Source: Spirochaetaceae bacterium UBA4077
GTDB lineage: Bacteria > Spirochaetota > Spirochaetia > Treponematales > Rectinemataceae
Length of the DNA stretch: 64,000 bases
Assembly (NCBI GenBank): GCA_002383375.1
Contig: DFYR01000040.1
Span: 11,251-75,250, forward strand
Reading direction: 5' to 3'
Part shown: positions 1-9,064 of the stretch, in pieces
Position numbering within the stretch: position 1 is the first letter of the stretch
Layout of the letters: the number at the start of each line of letters is the position of its first letter
Notes under the pieces: generated by a model
What the model saw: only the letters and a program-made list of their open reading frames with translations
Told to the model about the DNA's origin: nothing
Database searches by the model: none
Translations under genes and position numbers: made by a program

Positions 1-2
1 TC

Positions 3-92
3 GGCAATTTCGGTGTGGAGGAGCTGGACAAGTCCATCCTTATACGCGATGTCACCGAGCTTCTGCCCTGCCTTGAAAAGGAGCGTCGATGA
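3..92 (+). CDS. 3' end of an unidentified gene (partial)
   Basis: The last 29 codons of a gene entering from the left edge, in the frame that ends at TGA 90-92. The visible residues, ending LLPCLEKERR, carry no motif I can assign. The stop overlaps the ATG of the next gene as ATGA, which suggests the two are translated from one transcript. Function unknown. Confidence 0.55.
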   Translation, partial: GNFGVEELDKSILIRDVTELLPCLEKERR

Positions 93-829
93 GCGAGTTC
101 TCGCTGACTGTAATAGGTCACTGGGGCGCCTATCCCAGCCGCGGGGAAGCCACCAGCTGCTATCTGCTCCAGGCGGAAGACACCTCGGTTTTGCTGGACT
201 GCGGTTCGGGAGCCCTATCGGTGCTTCAGGAGCATATGTTCCTGGCCGATATCGACGCGGTTATCCTGAGCCATTATCATGCCGACCACATTGCCGACTT
301 GGGCTGCCTCCAGTATGCCGCGCTTATCGACATGGACCTGAACAGGAGGCAGAAGCCCTTAAGGATATACGGACACGACAGCTATACTCATACCGATATC
401 CTGAGCTACAAAAATTGCGCCCTGGGCCAGACCTACGACAGGAACAGCCTGCTGGAGATCGGTCCTTTCAGGTTCAGCTTCGCGCCCACGACCCACCCCG
501 ATCCCTGCTTTGCCATTCGCGCCGAATACGGGTCGTCATCCCTGGTTTATTCGGGCGATACAGAGCCCTGTTGGGAACTAGTCCCCTTTTCCGAAGGCGC
601 CAGCCTCCTGCTCTGCGAAACCAGCCTTTACGACCTCTATAAAGGCAAGATCCCCGGCCATATGAGCGCAGGCGAGGCGGGGGAACTCGCTCTCGCTGCG
701 GGTGTCGGCAGACTCGTCGCTACTCATCTGCCCCACTGGGGGGCGCATAACGATTTGCTGGCACAAGCCAAGGCAACCTTCGGCGGCGAAACCATGCTGG
801 CGCAAAAGTCGCTGCATTTAGAGTTGTGA
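89..829 (+). CDS. MBL-fold metallohydrolase (RNase Z-like superfamily)
   Basis: A 246-residue metallo-beta-lactamase-fold hydrolase. The metal motif HxHxDH is complete (H62, H64, D66, H67), and the later ligands follow in order: a His in APTTHPD, an Asp in YSGDTE and a His in ATHLPHW. There is no signal peptide, so it acts in the cytoplasm. The compact length and the N-terminal GHWGAYP resemble the RNase Z/lactonase-like branch, but substrate cannot be read from the sequence; tRNA 3' processing, cyclic nucleotide or lactone hydrolysis are all possible. The start overlaps the upstream stop by 4 nt, and it lies 58 nt ahead of an ABC importer operon. Confidence 0.85.
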   Translation: MSEFSLTVIGHWGAYPSRGEATSCYLLQAEDTSVLLDCGSGALSVLQEHMFLADIDAVILSHYHADHIADLGCLQYAALIDMDLNRRQKPLRIYGHDSYTHTDILSYKNCALGQTYDRNSLLEIGPFRFSFAPTTHPDPCFAIRAEYGSSSLVYSGDTEPCWELVPFSEGASLLLCETSLYDLYKGKIPGHMSAGEAGELALAAGVGRLVATHLPHWGAHNDLLAQAKATFGGETMLAQKSLHLEL

Positions 830-887
830 CAACGATGAAAAACATGAACACCAATGCTAAAATCCACCCAGGAGGGCGGGAAAACAG

Positions 888-1814
888 ATGGATCTAGTCC
901 GATTTTTCGTCAAACGCTTTTTACGACTCCTCCTTACGGTCTTAATCATTTCCACCCTTATATTCTTCGTGATACGGATCATCCCAGGCGATCCGGCCCT
1001 CATCATAGCCGGCGTGGACGCGTCGGCCGAGGATATACAGATAATCCGTGAAAAGTTGGGTACCGACCGTTCCTTGCCCATGCAGTACCTGGCCTGGCTG
1101 TATTCAATAATCAGGTTCGATTTCGGCAACTCCATGATCTCGGGTGAGTCGGTGACCAAACTCATTTTCGAACGATTCCCCCTCACCCTCACCCTGGCGC
1201 TCATGGGCATCTCCATTGGAATTCTGGTAGCCATACCTCTGGGCGTGATGTCGGCGGTCAAGCGATGGTCTCTCTGGGATTACTTCGGGCTTGTTTTCTC
1301 CCAAGCGGGAATGGCTATTCCGAGTTTTTGGCTGGGCATGGTGCTTCTGCTCCTGTTTGCGGTAAAAATACCCATTTTCCCCCTCTTTGGCTCAGAAACC
1401 TTCGCCCACTACATTCTGCCCGCCCTGTCTCTGGGTTTTGGTAGAGCTGCGGTAATTCTCCGGCTGGCACGGGCATCCATGGTGGAAGAGCTGTCCAAGG
1501 AGTATGTCATTACAGCTCGTGCCAAGGGCCTGACGGAGACAATGGTCAAGTACAAGCATGCCCTTAAAAATGCCCTATTGCCGGTAATAACCATAACCGG
1601 CATCGAGCTGGGCTACATGCTGGGCGGTGCTATCATCATCGAACAGGTATTCTCGCTTCCAGGCTTGGGCAGGCTCTTCCTCTTCGGTATTTACCAGCGG
1701 GATTTCACCCTGATACAGGGCGGAGTGGTATTCGTGGCCATCGTCTTTTCGATGATCAACTTCCTGGCCGACATCCTCTACAGCGTTGTCAATCCAAAGA
1801 TAAGGGTCGAATGA
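888..1814 (+). CDS. Peptide/nickel-type ABC transporter permease (DppB/OppB family)
   Basis: A 308-residue inner-membrane permease with an N-terminal hydrophobic segment and the family hallmarks GTDRSLPMQYLAWL, GDFGNS-like FDFGNS and the cytoplasmic loop YVITARAKGL, which docks to the ATPase. It ends with the usual LVNP-like VNPKIRVE tail. It should form half of the channel with the DppC-type permease at 5361. A strong ribosome site (AGGAGGGCGG) precedes the ATG. The stop overlaps the next gene as ATGA. This is the first gene of a five-gene importer set; the substrate (peptide, metal chelate or oligosaccharide) is not visible. Confidence 0.93.
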   Translation: MDLVRFFVKRFLRLLLTVLIISTLIFFVIRIIPGDPALIIAGVDASAEDIQIIREKLGTDRSLPMQYLAWLYSIIRFDFGNSMISGESVTKLIFERFPLTLTLALMGISIGILVAIPLGVMSAVKRWSLWDYFGLVFSQAGMAIPSFWLGMVLLLLFAVKIPIFPLFGSETFAHYILPALSLGFGRAAVILRLARASMVEELSKEYVITARAKGLTETMVKYKHALKNALLPVITITGIELGYMLGGAIIIEQVFSLPGLGRLFLFGIYQRDFTLIQGGVVFVAIVFSMINFLADILYSVVNPKIRVE

Positions 1815-2803
1815 TGGCTGAAAACCAAGCACTGCTGAAAGTTGAAAACCTCGGGGTCTGCTTTACCCATGGAGCCATGAAAGCCCACGCCCTACGGGGC
1901 ATCGACCTGTCCTTTTATCGGGAAGAGATCCACGGCCTGGTGGGCGAGTCAGGCTCCGGGAAGACGGTCACATCAACCTGCATTATCGGGCTTCTACCCT
2001 CACCACCCGGGGAATACACCTCGGGGCGCATACTGTTCGATGGGGTGGACCTACTCGGCCTCAGTCAGGCCGAGATGCGGACGTATCGCGGCAGAAAGAT
2101 CGCCATGGTCTTCCAGGAGCCTTCGAAGTATCTGAACCCGGCTTTCAAGATCGGGGAACAGATCACCGAAATGCTGAAGCTCCATCTGGACATGAACAAG
2201 GAGCAAGCCCGCCAGAGGGCCATAGAGCTTCTGGGTCTGGTGGGCTTAGGCAAGGATGGCCGCGTCCTGGATTCCTATCCCCACGAGCTCTCGGGGGGCA
2301 TGAAGCAGCGGGCTATGATCGCCATAGCGATTTCCTGCAATCCTGAGTTCCTCATAGCCGACGAGCCCACCACCGCCCTTGACGTGACCCTCCAGCTGCA
2401 GATTCTCAGGCTGATAAAAAAGCTCAAAGACCTATTGGGGATGGGCGTCCTCTTTATCTCCCATGACCTGGGCGTGGTAAAGGAGGTCGCCGACAGGGTG
2501 TCGGTGATCTACGCGGGGAGGATCGTAGAAAGCTCGACCAAGGGCATGCTTTTCGAAAATCCCTTGCACCCCTATACGAAGCTCCTCATGGCCTCCATAC
2601 CCGATGCCCGCAAACGAGGCCAGCGCCTGGCCACGATCCCCGGCCGGGTTCCAGACGCTGACGCCACGCCTTCGGGCTGCGCCTTCCATCCGCGCTGCCC
2701 CTTGGCGGACGAACGCTGCAAAACCGAGAATCCGGAGCTGAAGGGAAAGGAAAACGGGCACGCGGCGGCGTGCCACCACGCAGGTGAATCATGGAACATC
2801 TGA
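1811..2803 (+). CDS. Peptide-type ABC transporter ATPase (DppD/OppD family)
   Basis: A 330-residue cytoplasmic ATPase. Walker A GESGSGKT at residues 45-52, the signature LSGGMKQR, Walker B LIADEPT and the switch His in FISHDLG are all present. The C-terminal oligopeptide-importer extension carries the conserved Cys cluster around GCAFHPRCP, which in relatives can hold an iron-sulfur cluster. It pairs with the OppF-type ATPase immediately downstream. Two ATGs lie in tandem (1811 and 1814); 1811 overlaps the permease stop by 4 nt and is chosen. Confidence 0.94.
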   Translation: MMAENQALLKVENLGVCFTHGAMKAHALRGIDLSFYREEIHGLVGESGSGKTVTSTCIIGLLPSPPGEYTSGRILFDGVDLLGLSQAEMRTYRGRKIAMVFQEPSKYLNPAFKIGEQITEMLKLHLDMNKEQARQRAIELLGLVGLGKDGRVLDSYPHELSGGMKQRAMIAIAISCNPEFLIADEPTTALDVTLQLQILRLIKKLKDLLGMGVLFISHDLGVVKEVADRVSVIYAGRIVESSTKGMLFENPLHPYTKLLMASIPDARKRGQRLATIPGRVPDADATPSGCAFHPRCPLADERCKTENPELKGKENGHAAACHHAGESWNI

Positions 2804-3795
2804 TCGAATGCAAGGATATCATCAAGATTTACCGCGGCAGGGGGATCGGCGGGGCTTCCCGGGGATTCAAGGCTGTGGATGGAATCTCGCTTTCCATCAG
2901 GAAAACCGAGAGTTACGGGCTGGTGGGCGAATCGGGCTGCGGCAAGACGAGTTTTGCTCGGTCCATCCTCTATCTGGATCCGCCCAGTTCGGGCAAGGTT
3001 CTCTTCGACGGCACCGAGCTGGGAGCCTTGAGCCGCAAGGAGCTGAGAGGCTTCCGAAAGCGGATGCAGATCGTGTTCCAGGATCCTAATTCAGCCCTTA
3101 ACCCTAAAATGAGCATCCACGACTCCATGTCCGAGGGGCTTATCAACCGGAAGGTTCCCGAGACCGACCGGGTTAAGCGCATCAAGGAGCTTCTGGAACT
3201 GGTAGGCATTAGCTACTCTTACCGAAACCGCTACCCCCACGAATTCTCCGGCGGCCAGAAGCAGCGGATCGTCGTCGCCAGGGCGTTGACCATGGAGCCC
3301 GACTTCATGGTCCTGGACGAACCGGTGTCCAACCTGGATGTGTCCATTCAGGCTCAGATCATCAATCTGCTTTCGGATCTGAAAAAAGAGTTCGCCCTTA
3401 CCTACATGTTCATCTCCCATGACCTTAACCTCGTGTCCTACATGTGCGACACTATAGGTGTCATGTTCAAAGGAAGGATCGTGGAAGAGGCGCCTTCGGA
3501 GCTCCTTGTCTCCTCGCCAAAGCATCCGTATACGCGCCGGCTTTTAGCGTCCATCCCCGGCGGCGCCCAGCGAAGCGGAGCAGAGGACCTGGCGGATGAG
3601 GAAGAGTCGGTGGAAACTCTCGCGGCCAGGGCCGGCTCCCGCCAAAAGGAAATGAAGGGAGGCAAGGCCTGCCCCTATTATCTCTTCTGTCCCCTCGGGG
3701 ACGGCGAGTGCGTCTCGTCGGCCCCTTCGTTGCGAGATATGGATGGAGGGCACGTCGTGCCCTCGGGACACAAAGTGTCCTGTCACAAAGCATGA
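2791..3795 (+). CDS. Peptide-type ABC transporter ATPase (DppF/OppF family)
   Basis: A 334-residue ATPase, second of the pair. Walker A GESGCGKT lies at 46-53, with the signature FSGGQKQR and Walker B MVLDEP. It overlaps the previous gene by 13 nt, typical of translational coupling. Between the ATPase core and the C-terminal Cys motif there is a hydrophilic stretch (around AEDLADEEESVETLAARAG) that is longer than usual. The C-terminal Cys residues (ACPYYLFCPLGDGEC) fit the family's Cys cluster. It energises the importer made by genes 888-6191. Confidence 0.93.
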   Translation: MEHLIECKDIIKIYRGRGIGGASRGFKAVDGISLSIRKTESYGLVGESGCGKTSFARSILYLDPPSSGKVLFDGTELGALSRKELRGFRKRMQIVFQDPNSALNPKMSIHDSMSEGLINRKVPETDRVKRIKELLELVGISYSYRNRYPHEFSGGQKQRIVVARALTMEPDFMVLDEPVSNLDVSIQAQIINLLSDLKKEFALTYMFISHDLNLVSYMCDTIGVMFKGRIVEEAPSELLVSSPKHPYTRRLLASIPGGAQRSGAEDLADEEESVETLAARAGSRQKEMKGGKACPYYLFCPLGDGECVSSAPSLRDMDGGHVVPSGHKVSCHKA

Positions 3796-3868
3796 CCGGC
3801 AGCTGGACCGCGGCCTGACTCGAAGAGCTAGGGCAGTGGTTTCGGGTCGGTTAAAAAAGGAGAGTGCG

Positions 3869-5359
3869 ATGAAGAAAAGAATCATTCTCGGCCTACTCGT
3901 TCTGGCGCTGGTGTTCGCCACCGGCAGCGCCTTCGCCCAGGGCAAGGGGATCCTCAACTTCGGGCTGTCGGGCAACCCCGACACCCTGGATCCTCACAAG
4001 ACTTCGGGAACCCTGACCTTCCAGGTGCTCAAGAGCTTCTACGACACCCTCATCGAGCCTGACCAGAAGGGCAACCTGGTCCCCGCCCTGGCGGAGAGCT
4101 GGACAGCCTCGGCGGACAGCAAGACCTGGACCTTCAAGCTGAGGAAGGACGTGGTATTCCACAACGGCCAGAAGTTCAGCGCCAAGGACGTCAAGGCAAC
4201 CTTGGAGCGGATCAAGGCCAAGGAAACCGCTTCGCCCAAGGCTGGCGAGTTCGCGGTAATCCAGAGTATCGAAACGCCGGATGACTACACGGTAGTGTTC
4301 AAGCTAGGCTCTGCCTATACACCCTTCTTGGCCAGCTTGGCCTCGGGTTGGGGAGCCATCCTCCCCTCCGGACTCATCGCTTCTGGTCATAATTTCGCCT
4401 CCGAGCCCGTGGGCACCGGTCCCTTCAAGTTCGAGAAATGGGTGAGGGACAACAAGATCACCATGACCAGGAACGACAACTACTGGATGAAGGGCTTGCC
4501 CAAGCTTCTTGCGGTAGAGTTCGACATAATTCCCGAACGGGCCGTGCAGGTGCAGGGTCTGCTCTCCGGCGCCATCGAGGCTGTGGAGTTCGTCGATCCC
4601 GAGGACCTCCCCATATTCGAAGGCAACAGCAAGGTCACCATCAAGAAGGAACTGTCATCCCTCATCATGGTAATGGGCATCAACAATTCCAGGCCTCCCC
4701 TGGACGACCTGAGGGTGCGCCAGGCAATAACCTATGCCATCGACAAGCAGACGGTCATGGACGTGGCCTATGGCGGCGGTAAGGTGGGCACTACCTTCCT
4801 GGACACCGGCAACGCCTACTACACCGACTTCCCCTACTACCCCTACAACCCCGAAAAGGCCAAGGCCCTCTTAAAGGAAGCCGGCGTCGGGAACAAGGAA
4901 TTCACCATTGCCGTGCCCCAGAACTATGCCCTCCATGTCAAGGCTGCCGAGCTCTATCAGCAGATGCTGGAGAAGGTTGGCATGAACGTGAAGCTCCAGC
5001 TGGTGGACTGGTCCACCTGGCTCTCGTCGGTCTATACCGGCGGCAACTATGACCTGACCGTCACCGGCCATACCGGCAAGCTCGATCCCGACGGCACCCT
5101 GGCCGGCTACGGCGGCGGCAAGTACGTCAAGTGGATGAACGCACCGGTTCTGGAGAAGATCAAGAAAGCGGTGACGATTTCGGACTTCGCCGAGCGCAAG
5201 AAGCTTTACACTGAGGTGCTGGACACCATGGCCAAGGAAGTTCCTCATTTCTACCTCGGGACCTCCTACCGCTACGCTGCCACCAGATCGAACGTCGTCG
5301 ATTTCAGGATGACCCCGAACATCGACACCTTCGATTTCAGATGGACAGAGTTGAAGTAA
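3869..5359 (+). CDS. ABC transporter substrate-binding protein, family 5
   Basis: A 496-residue periplasmic solute-binding protein of the DppA/OppA/NikA family. The ATG at 3869 is chosen over an upstream in-frame start at 3743 because it follows a ribosome site (AAAGGAGAG) and opens a textbook signal peptide (MKKRIILGLLVLALVF, then GSAFAQ) with cleavage after about residue 24. Mature-protein hallmarks are GNPDTLDPHKT, LVPALAESW, WTFKLRKDVVFHNG and GTGPFKFEKW. It delivers substrate to the permeases at 888 and 5361. Unlike the two other binding-protein genes in the window it has no large hairpin after it. Confidence 0.94.
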   Translation: MKKRIILGLLVLALVFATGSAFAQGKGILNFGLSGNPDTLDPHKTSGTLTFQVLKSFYDTLIEPDQKGNLVPALAESWTASADSKTWTFKLRKDVVFHNGQKFSAKDVKATLERIKAKETASPKAGEFAVIQSIETPDDYTVVFKLGSAYTPFLASLASGWGAILPSGLIASGHNFASEPVGTGPFKFEKWVRDNKITMTRNDNYWMKGLPKLLAVEFDIIPERAVQVQGLLSGAIEAVEFVDPEDLPIFEGNSKVTIKKELSSLIMVMGINNSRPPLDDLRVRQAITYAIDKQTVMDVAYGGGKVGTTFLDTGNAYYTDFPYYPYNPEKAKALLKEAGVGNKEFTIAVPQNYALHVKAAELYQQMLEKVGMNVKLQLVDWSTWLSSVYTGGNYDLTVTGHTGKLDPDGTLAGYGGGKYVKWMNAPVLEKIKKAVTISDFAERKKLYTEVLDTMAKEVPHFYLGTSYRYAATRSNVVDFRMTPNIDTFDFRWTELK

Positions 5360-5360
5360 T

Positions 5361-6191
5361 ATGATTGCGGCCCGCAAATCGCAGACGATCCTCTTTTCCC
5401 TGGCTGTCCTCTTTCTGCTTGTACTGGTGGCGGCTGCAATAGCCGCCCCGCTGGTGGCTCCCTACAACCCCACGGAGCAGTTCCTGAGCAAGCGCTTCAA
5501 GGCGCCTACGCTGGAAAACCTCCTGGGTACCGACAATTACGGCAGGGATGTGCTTTCGAGGATTATCTACGGATCCAGGTCAGCCCTCATCGTGGGCATC
5601 GTCACCGTATCCATCGCCCTGACCTTGGGCGGCACGATAGGGCTCCTGGCGGGCCTGGGCTCGCCCAATCTGGACAGCGTCCTCATGCTGTTCATGGATT
5701 CGATTCTTTCCTTCCCGACGATTCTCCTGGCGATCACGGTGGTGTCCTTCCTGGGCTACGGCCTGGTGCAGGTGATGCTCGCCCTGGGCATCATATCCAG
5801 CCCCGTGTTCGCCAGGCTCGTCAGGGCTGAGACCTTGGCCATCAAGGGCGAGGGCTACGTGGAAGCGGCCCGCGCCCTGGGCACGCCGGTGGTCAAGATC
5901 GTCTTCAAGCACATAATTCCCAATATTCTGGGCAAGGTGGTGGTCCAGTGCTCCATCGTCTTCGCCCTTTCCATCGTCACCGAGGCATCCCTTTCCTACC
6001 TCGGGGTGGGCACCCAGCCCCCCGAGGCGAGCTGGGGCTTGATGCTCAAGGACGCCAGGAATTATCTGGTCCAAGCTCCCTGGCTGGCCATCTATCCCGG
6101 CCTGGTGCTGGCCTTAACCGTTCTGTCCTTCAACATCATCGGAGACACTTTGTCGGAGCGCCTGAACCCCAGGCTGACCGGATCCTCTTAG
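5361..6191 (+). CDS. Peptide/nickel-type ABC transporter permease (DppC/OppC family)
   Basis: A 276-residue inner-membrane permease. Family features are the N-terminal segment followed by LLGTDNYGRDVLSRIIYGSR, several membrane segments and the ATPase-docking loop GYVEAARALG. It starts 1 nt after the binding-protein stop. Its place is unusual: the two permease genes of such importers normally adjoin, but here C is last, after both ATPases and the binding protein. It completes the importer. Confidence 0.93.
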   Translation: MIAARKSQTILFSLAVLFLLVLVAAAIAAPLVAPYNPTEQFLSKRFKAPTLENLLGTDNYGRDVLSRIIYGSRSALIVGIVTVSIALTLGGTIGLLAGLGSPNLDSVLMLFMDSILSFPTILLAITVVSFLGYGLVQVMLALGIISSPVFARLVRAETLAIKGEGYVEAARALGTPVVKIVFKHIIPNILGKVVVQCSIVFALSIVTEASLSYLGVGTQPPEASWGLMLKDARNYLVQAPWLAIYPGLVLALTVLSFNIIGDTLSERLNPRLTGSS

Positions 6192-6207
6192 GCTCTGGGG
6201 GCGGCTG

Positions 6208-7197
6208 GTGGGTGTTCGCATTGGGTTTATTTCTGATATTCATGTCGATCTGAACAGGATCAAGGGCGAGGACCTGGTAACCGGACTCCTCGCCCGGGAA
6301 TCCCATAAGCGCAAGCTGGATATTCTTCTTGTCGCTGGAGATCTTTCCTCTGACTATGCGCTAACCCTCAAAACAATAGCGGCGCTGGAAGCCGAGTCTG
6401 GAGTTCGGGTTCTCTTTGTGCCGGGCAACCACGATATCTGGAATGAAAATTATCCGGGGTGCAAGGCCTGGGATAGCTACAACGCCCTGCTGGAGAATCC
6501 AGGCAATCTGGCCCGGGGACCGGTATCGCTGGCTGAGGGCTGGACGATAGTGGGCGACCTGGGCTGGTACGACTTTGCCTATGGTGATCCTTCTTTTAGT
6601 CTGGCAGAATTCCAGAAAATGAAGCATGGCGGCCGCACCTGGCAGGATAAGATAAAGTCCATCTGGGACAGACCCACCCTTGATATGCACCGGCTTTTCC
6701 TGCAGCGGCTGGAAGCGAGTCTCGCGAAGGCAGCCGACGCGATTGAGACTAGGGAAGCGGACGGCTCAGGCACCTCAGGCGGTGCTATAAACGATGTGAG
6801 CGTAGGAGCGGGCTTCACCACGAGCGCCTTAGGTGGCTCAAGCCCCTCAGTCGACTCAGGCGCTTTAGTAGACGCTGCCCAGCGGAAGGTGATTTTCGTC
6901 ACCCACGTGGTCCAGATACGGGAGTTCACCGTCCAAAATCCGGGGCCTCAGTGGAAATACTTCAACGCCTTCCTCGGTAGCCCTGAGTACGGCGAGCTTG
7001 CCTTGCGCCACGGGGCGAAGCTGGCGGTCTGCGGCCACATCCATTACCGTCGCCAGGTCATGAAGGGCGAGACCCGATTCGTCTGCCCCTGCCTTGGATA
7101 TGTGACCGAATGGCCGGCGCCGGCCGATCCGGAAAAGCAGATAGCCGAAACACTTCAGGTTTTTGAACTTGGGCCGCTGGGAGCGATACCTCTTTAA
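6208..7197 (+). CDS. Calcineurin-like metallophosphoesterase
   Basis: A 329-residue cytoplasmic phosphoesterase. The five metal-site blocks are in order: SDIH near the N-terminus, AGDLSSD, PGNHDIW, THVVQ and CGHIHYR. The substrate (nucleotide, phosphoprotein or nucleic acid) cannot be told. A Gly/Ser/Ala-rich stretch at about residues 180-225 interrupts the fold between the third and fourth blocks and looks like a low-complexity insertion. Translation probably starts at GTG 6208, behind a GGGGGCGG ribosome site 17 nt after the permease gene, so it may ride on the importer operon. Confidence 0.85.
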   Translation: MGVRIGFISDIHVDLNRIKGEDLVTGLLARESHKRKLDILLVAGDLSSDYALTLKTIAALEAESGVRVLFVPGNHDIWNENYPGCKAWDSYNALLENPGNLARGPVSLAEGWTIVGDLGWYDFAYGDPSFSLAEFQKMKHGGRTWQDKIKSIWDRPTLDMHRLFLQRLEASLAKAADAIETREADGSGTSGGAINDVSVGAGFTTSALGGSSPSVDSGALVDAAQRKVIFVTHVVQIREFTVQNPGPQWKYFNAFLGSPEYGELALRHGAKLAVCGHIHYRRQVMKGETRFVCPCLGYVTEWPAPADPEKQIAETLQVFELGPLGAIPL

Positions 7198-7258
7198 CGA
7201 TTGAATAGGTAGACGGCGGCAAGGTATCATTCGGTGTAAAATTCCGGAGGAAAAATCC

Positions 7259-9019
7259 TTGAGTCCCAACCCATTCGTCTCGAAGCCCAAGCTCGCGATC
7301 TTCGTCGGGTATTACAAGCCTCATCTGCGCCTTTTCCTCCTGGACATGGGCTGCGCCTTCCTCATTTCCCTCATCGATCTGAGCTTTCCCCTGGTTTCCC
7401 GATTTTCTCTCAACACCCTCATACCCCAAAAAGCCTGGGGGCTATTCGCTATCCTGGTGGGGGTGGTGGCGGCTGCTTTTGTCGTCAGAGGATTCCTTCA
7501 TTATATAGTGACGTATTGGGGTCATCTTTTAGGGGTGCGGATGGAGACGGACATCAGGCGGGATCTCTTCGTCCATCTGCAGAAGCTGCCTTTTTCGTTC
7601 TACGACAAGACGAGGACCGGCCACCTGATGTCCAGGGTCGTGAGCGATCTTTTCGAAATCGTGGAGCTGGCCCATCACGGGCCCGAGGACCTTTTCATAT
7701 CCGCCGTCACCCTCACGGGTTCATTCATCGCCATGACCTTCATCTGGTGGCCCCTGGCCGCGGTGCTGGCGATCTTCGTGCCCGCTATTGTGGTCTTCAC
7801 CGCGAGGCGGAGAAAGGTCCTGACCAAGACGGCCCTGGAAGTGAAGCAGAAAACCGCGGGCATAAACGCCAACCTTGAGAGTTCGATCTCGGGAGTGCGG
7901 GAGACCAAGGCCTTCGCCAATGAGGACTACGAGGTCGAGAAATTCCTGGAAGGCAACGGCCGGTACCGCCAGGCTCGGGGCAGTTATTACAGGGCCATGG
8001 GCGTCTTCCACGGGGGCATGGAGTTCGCCACCAGCATTCTCCACATAATCGTTTTAGCCCTGGGGGGCTACTGGGTGATGAAAGGCAGTATGAACTATGC
8101 AGACCTGATCGCCTTCACCATCTACGTAAGTACCTTCCTGCAGCCCATCAAGCGGCTGGTGTCCTTTTTCGAGCAGTACTCCACAGGCATGGCTGGGTTC
8201 GATCGCTTCGTGGAGCTGATGCGGGTGGAACCGGACATTCAGGACAGGCCTGGGGCTATCGAACTGGAGAATCCCCGGGGCGAGATCGAGCTTGAGGATG
8301 TTTCCTTCTCCTATAACGATTCGGTGTGCGTGCTGTCGGGCATAAATCTGAAGATCCGGGCGGGGATGAAGCTGGCCATCGTCGGTCCCTCGGGGGGCGG
8401 AAAGACGACCCTCTGCAGGCTTATCCCGCGATTTTACGAGATCCAGGGCGGCTCGATAAAAATCGACGGTAGGGATATACGGGACCTGAGCCTTGCATCC
8501 TTGCGGGAAAATATCGGCATTGTGCAGCAGGATGTATTTCTCTTCGCGGATACGATAAAGGAAAATATCCGCTACGGCAGGCTAGGCGCGACGGACGAGG
8601 AGATAGTGGCCGCCGCCAAGCGGGCTAATATCCACGAGTTCGTGCTCACCCTCCCCCAGGGCTACGATACCTACGTGGGCGAGCGGGGCGTGATGCTTTC
8701 GGGCGGGCAGAAGCAGCGGATTAGCATAGCCAGGATCTTCCTCAAGAATCCGCCGATCCTGATCTTAGACGAGGCGACAAGCGCCCTGGACACGGCTACG
8801 GAGCTGGCTATCCAGCATTCACTGGAAGAGCTGATGGAAGGACGGACCAGCCTGGTGATCGCCCACAGGCTTTCGACTATCAGAGACGCGGACGAGATTA
8901 TCTACATCGATGACGAAGGTATACGAGAGCAGGGAACCCATAAGGAGTTGCTGGAGGCTGAGGGGGCTTATGCCGCCCTGTATAAGGCCCAATTCGGGGA
9001 CTTGGCGCCGTTGGCCTGA
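7259..9019 (+). CDS. ABC exporter, fused membrane and ATPase domains (MsbA-like)
   Basis: A 586-residue half-exporter. The first 330 residues are a six-helix type-1 exporter domain, with coupling-helix features such as SFYDKTRTGHLMSR. The ATPase follows: Walker A GPSGGGKT at about 376-383, signature LSGGQKQR, Walker B ILILDEATSALD and the switch His in IAHRLST. It probably works as a homodimer in the inner membrane exporting lipid, drug or peptide. TTG 7259 is chosen as start because it follows CCGGAGGAAAA at good spacing and gives the usual family N-terminus. It stands alone, so the substrate is unknown. Confidence 0.9.
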   Translation: MSPNPFVSKPKLAIFVGYYKPHLRLFLLDMGCAFLISLIDLSFPLVSRFSLNTLIPQKAWGLFAILVGVVAAAFVVRGFLHYIVTYWGHLLGVRMETDIRRDLFVHLQKLPFSFYDKTRTGHLMSRVVSDLFEIVELAHHGPEDLFISAVTLTGSFIAMTFIWWPLAAVLAIFVPAIVVFTARRRKVLTKTALEVKQKTAGINANLESSISGVRETKAFANEDYEVEKFLEGNGRYRQARGSYYRAMGVFHGGMEFATSILHIIVLALGGYWVMKGSMNYADLIAFTIYVSTFLQPIKRLVSFFEQYSTGMAGFDRFVELMRVEPDIQDRPGAIELENPRGEIELEDVSFSYNDSVCVLSGINLKIRAGMKLAIVGPSGGGKTTLCRLIPRFYEIQGGSIKIDGRDIRDLSLASLRENIGIVQQDVFLFADTIKENIRYGRLGATDEEIVAAAKRANIHEFVLTLPQGYDTYVGERGVMLSGGQKQRISIARIFLKNPPILILDEATSALDTATELAIQHSLEELMEGRTSLVIAHRLSTIRDADEIIYIDDEGIREQGTHKELLEAEGAYAALYKAQFGDLAPLA

Positions 9020-9064
9020 TTTGCCTTTAGATTTCATGCGTGGCAGCTCGCTGCGCCTTGGATT

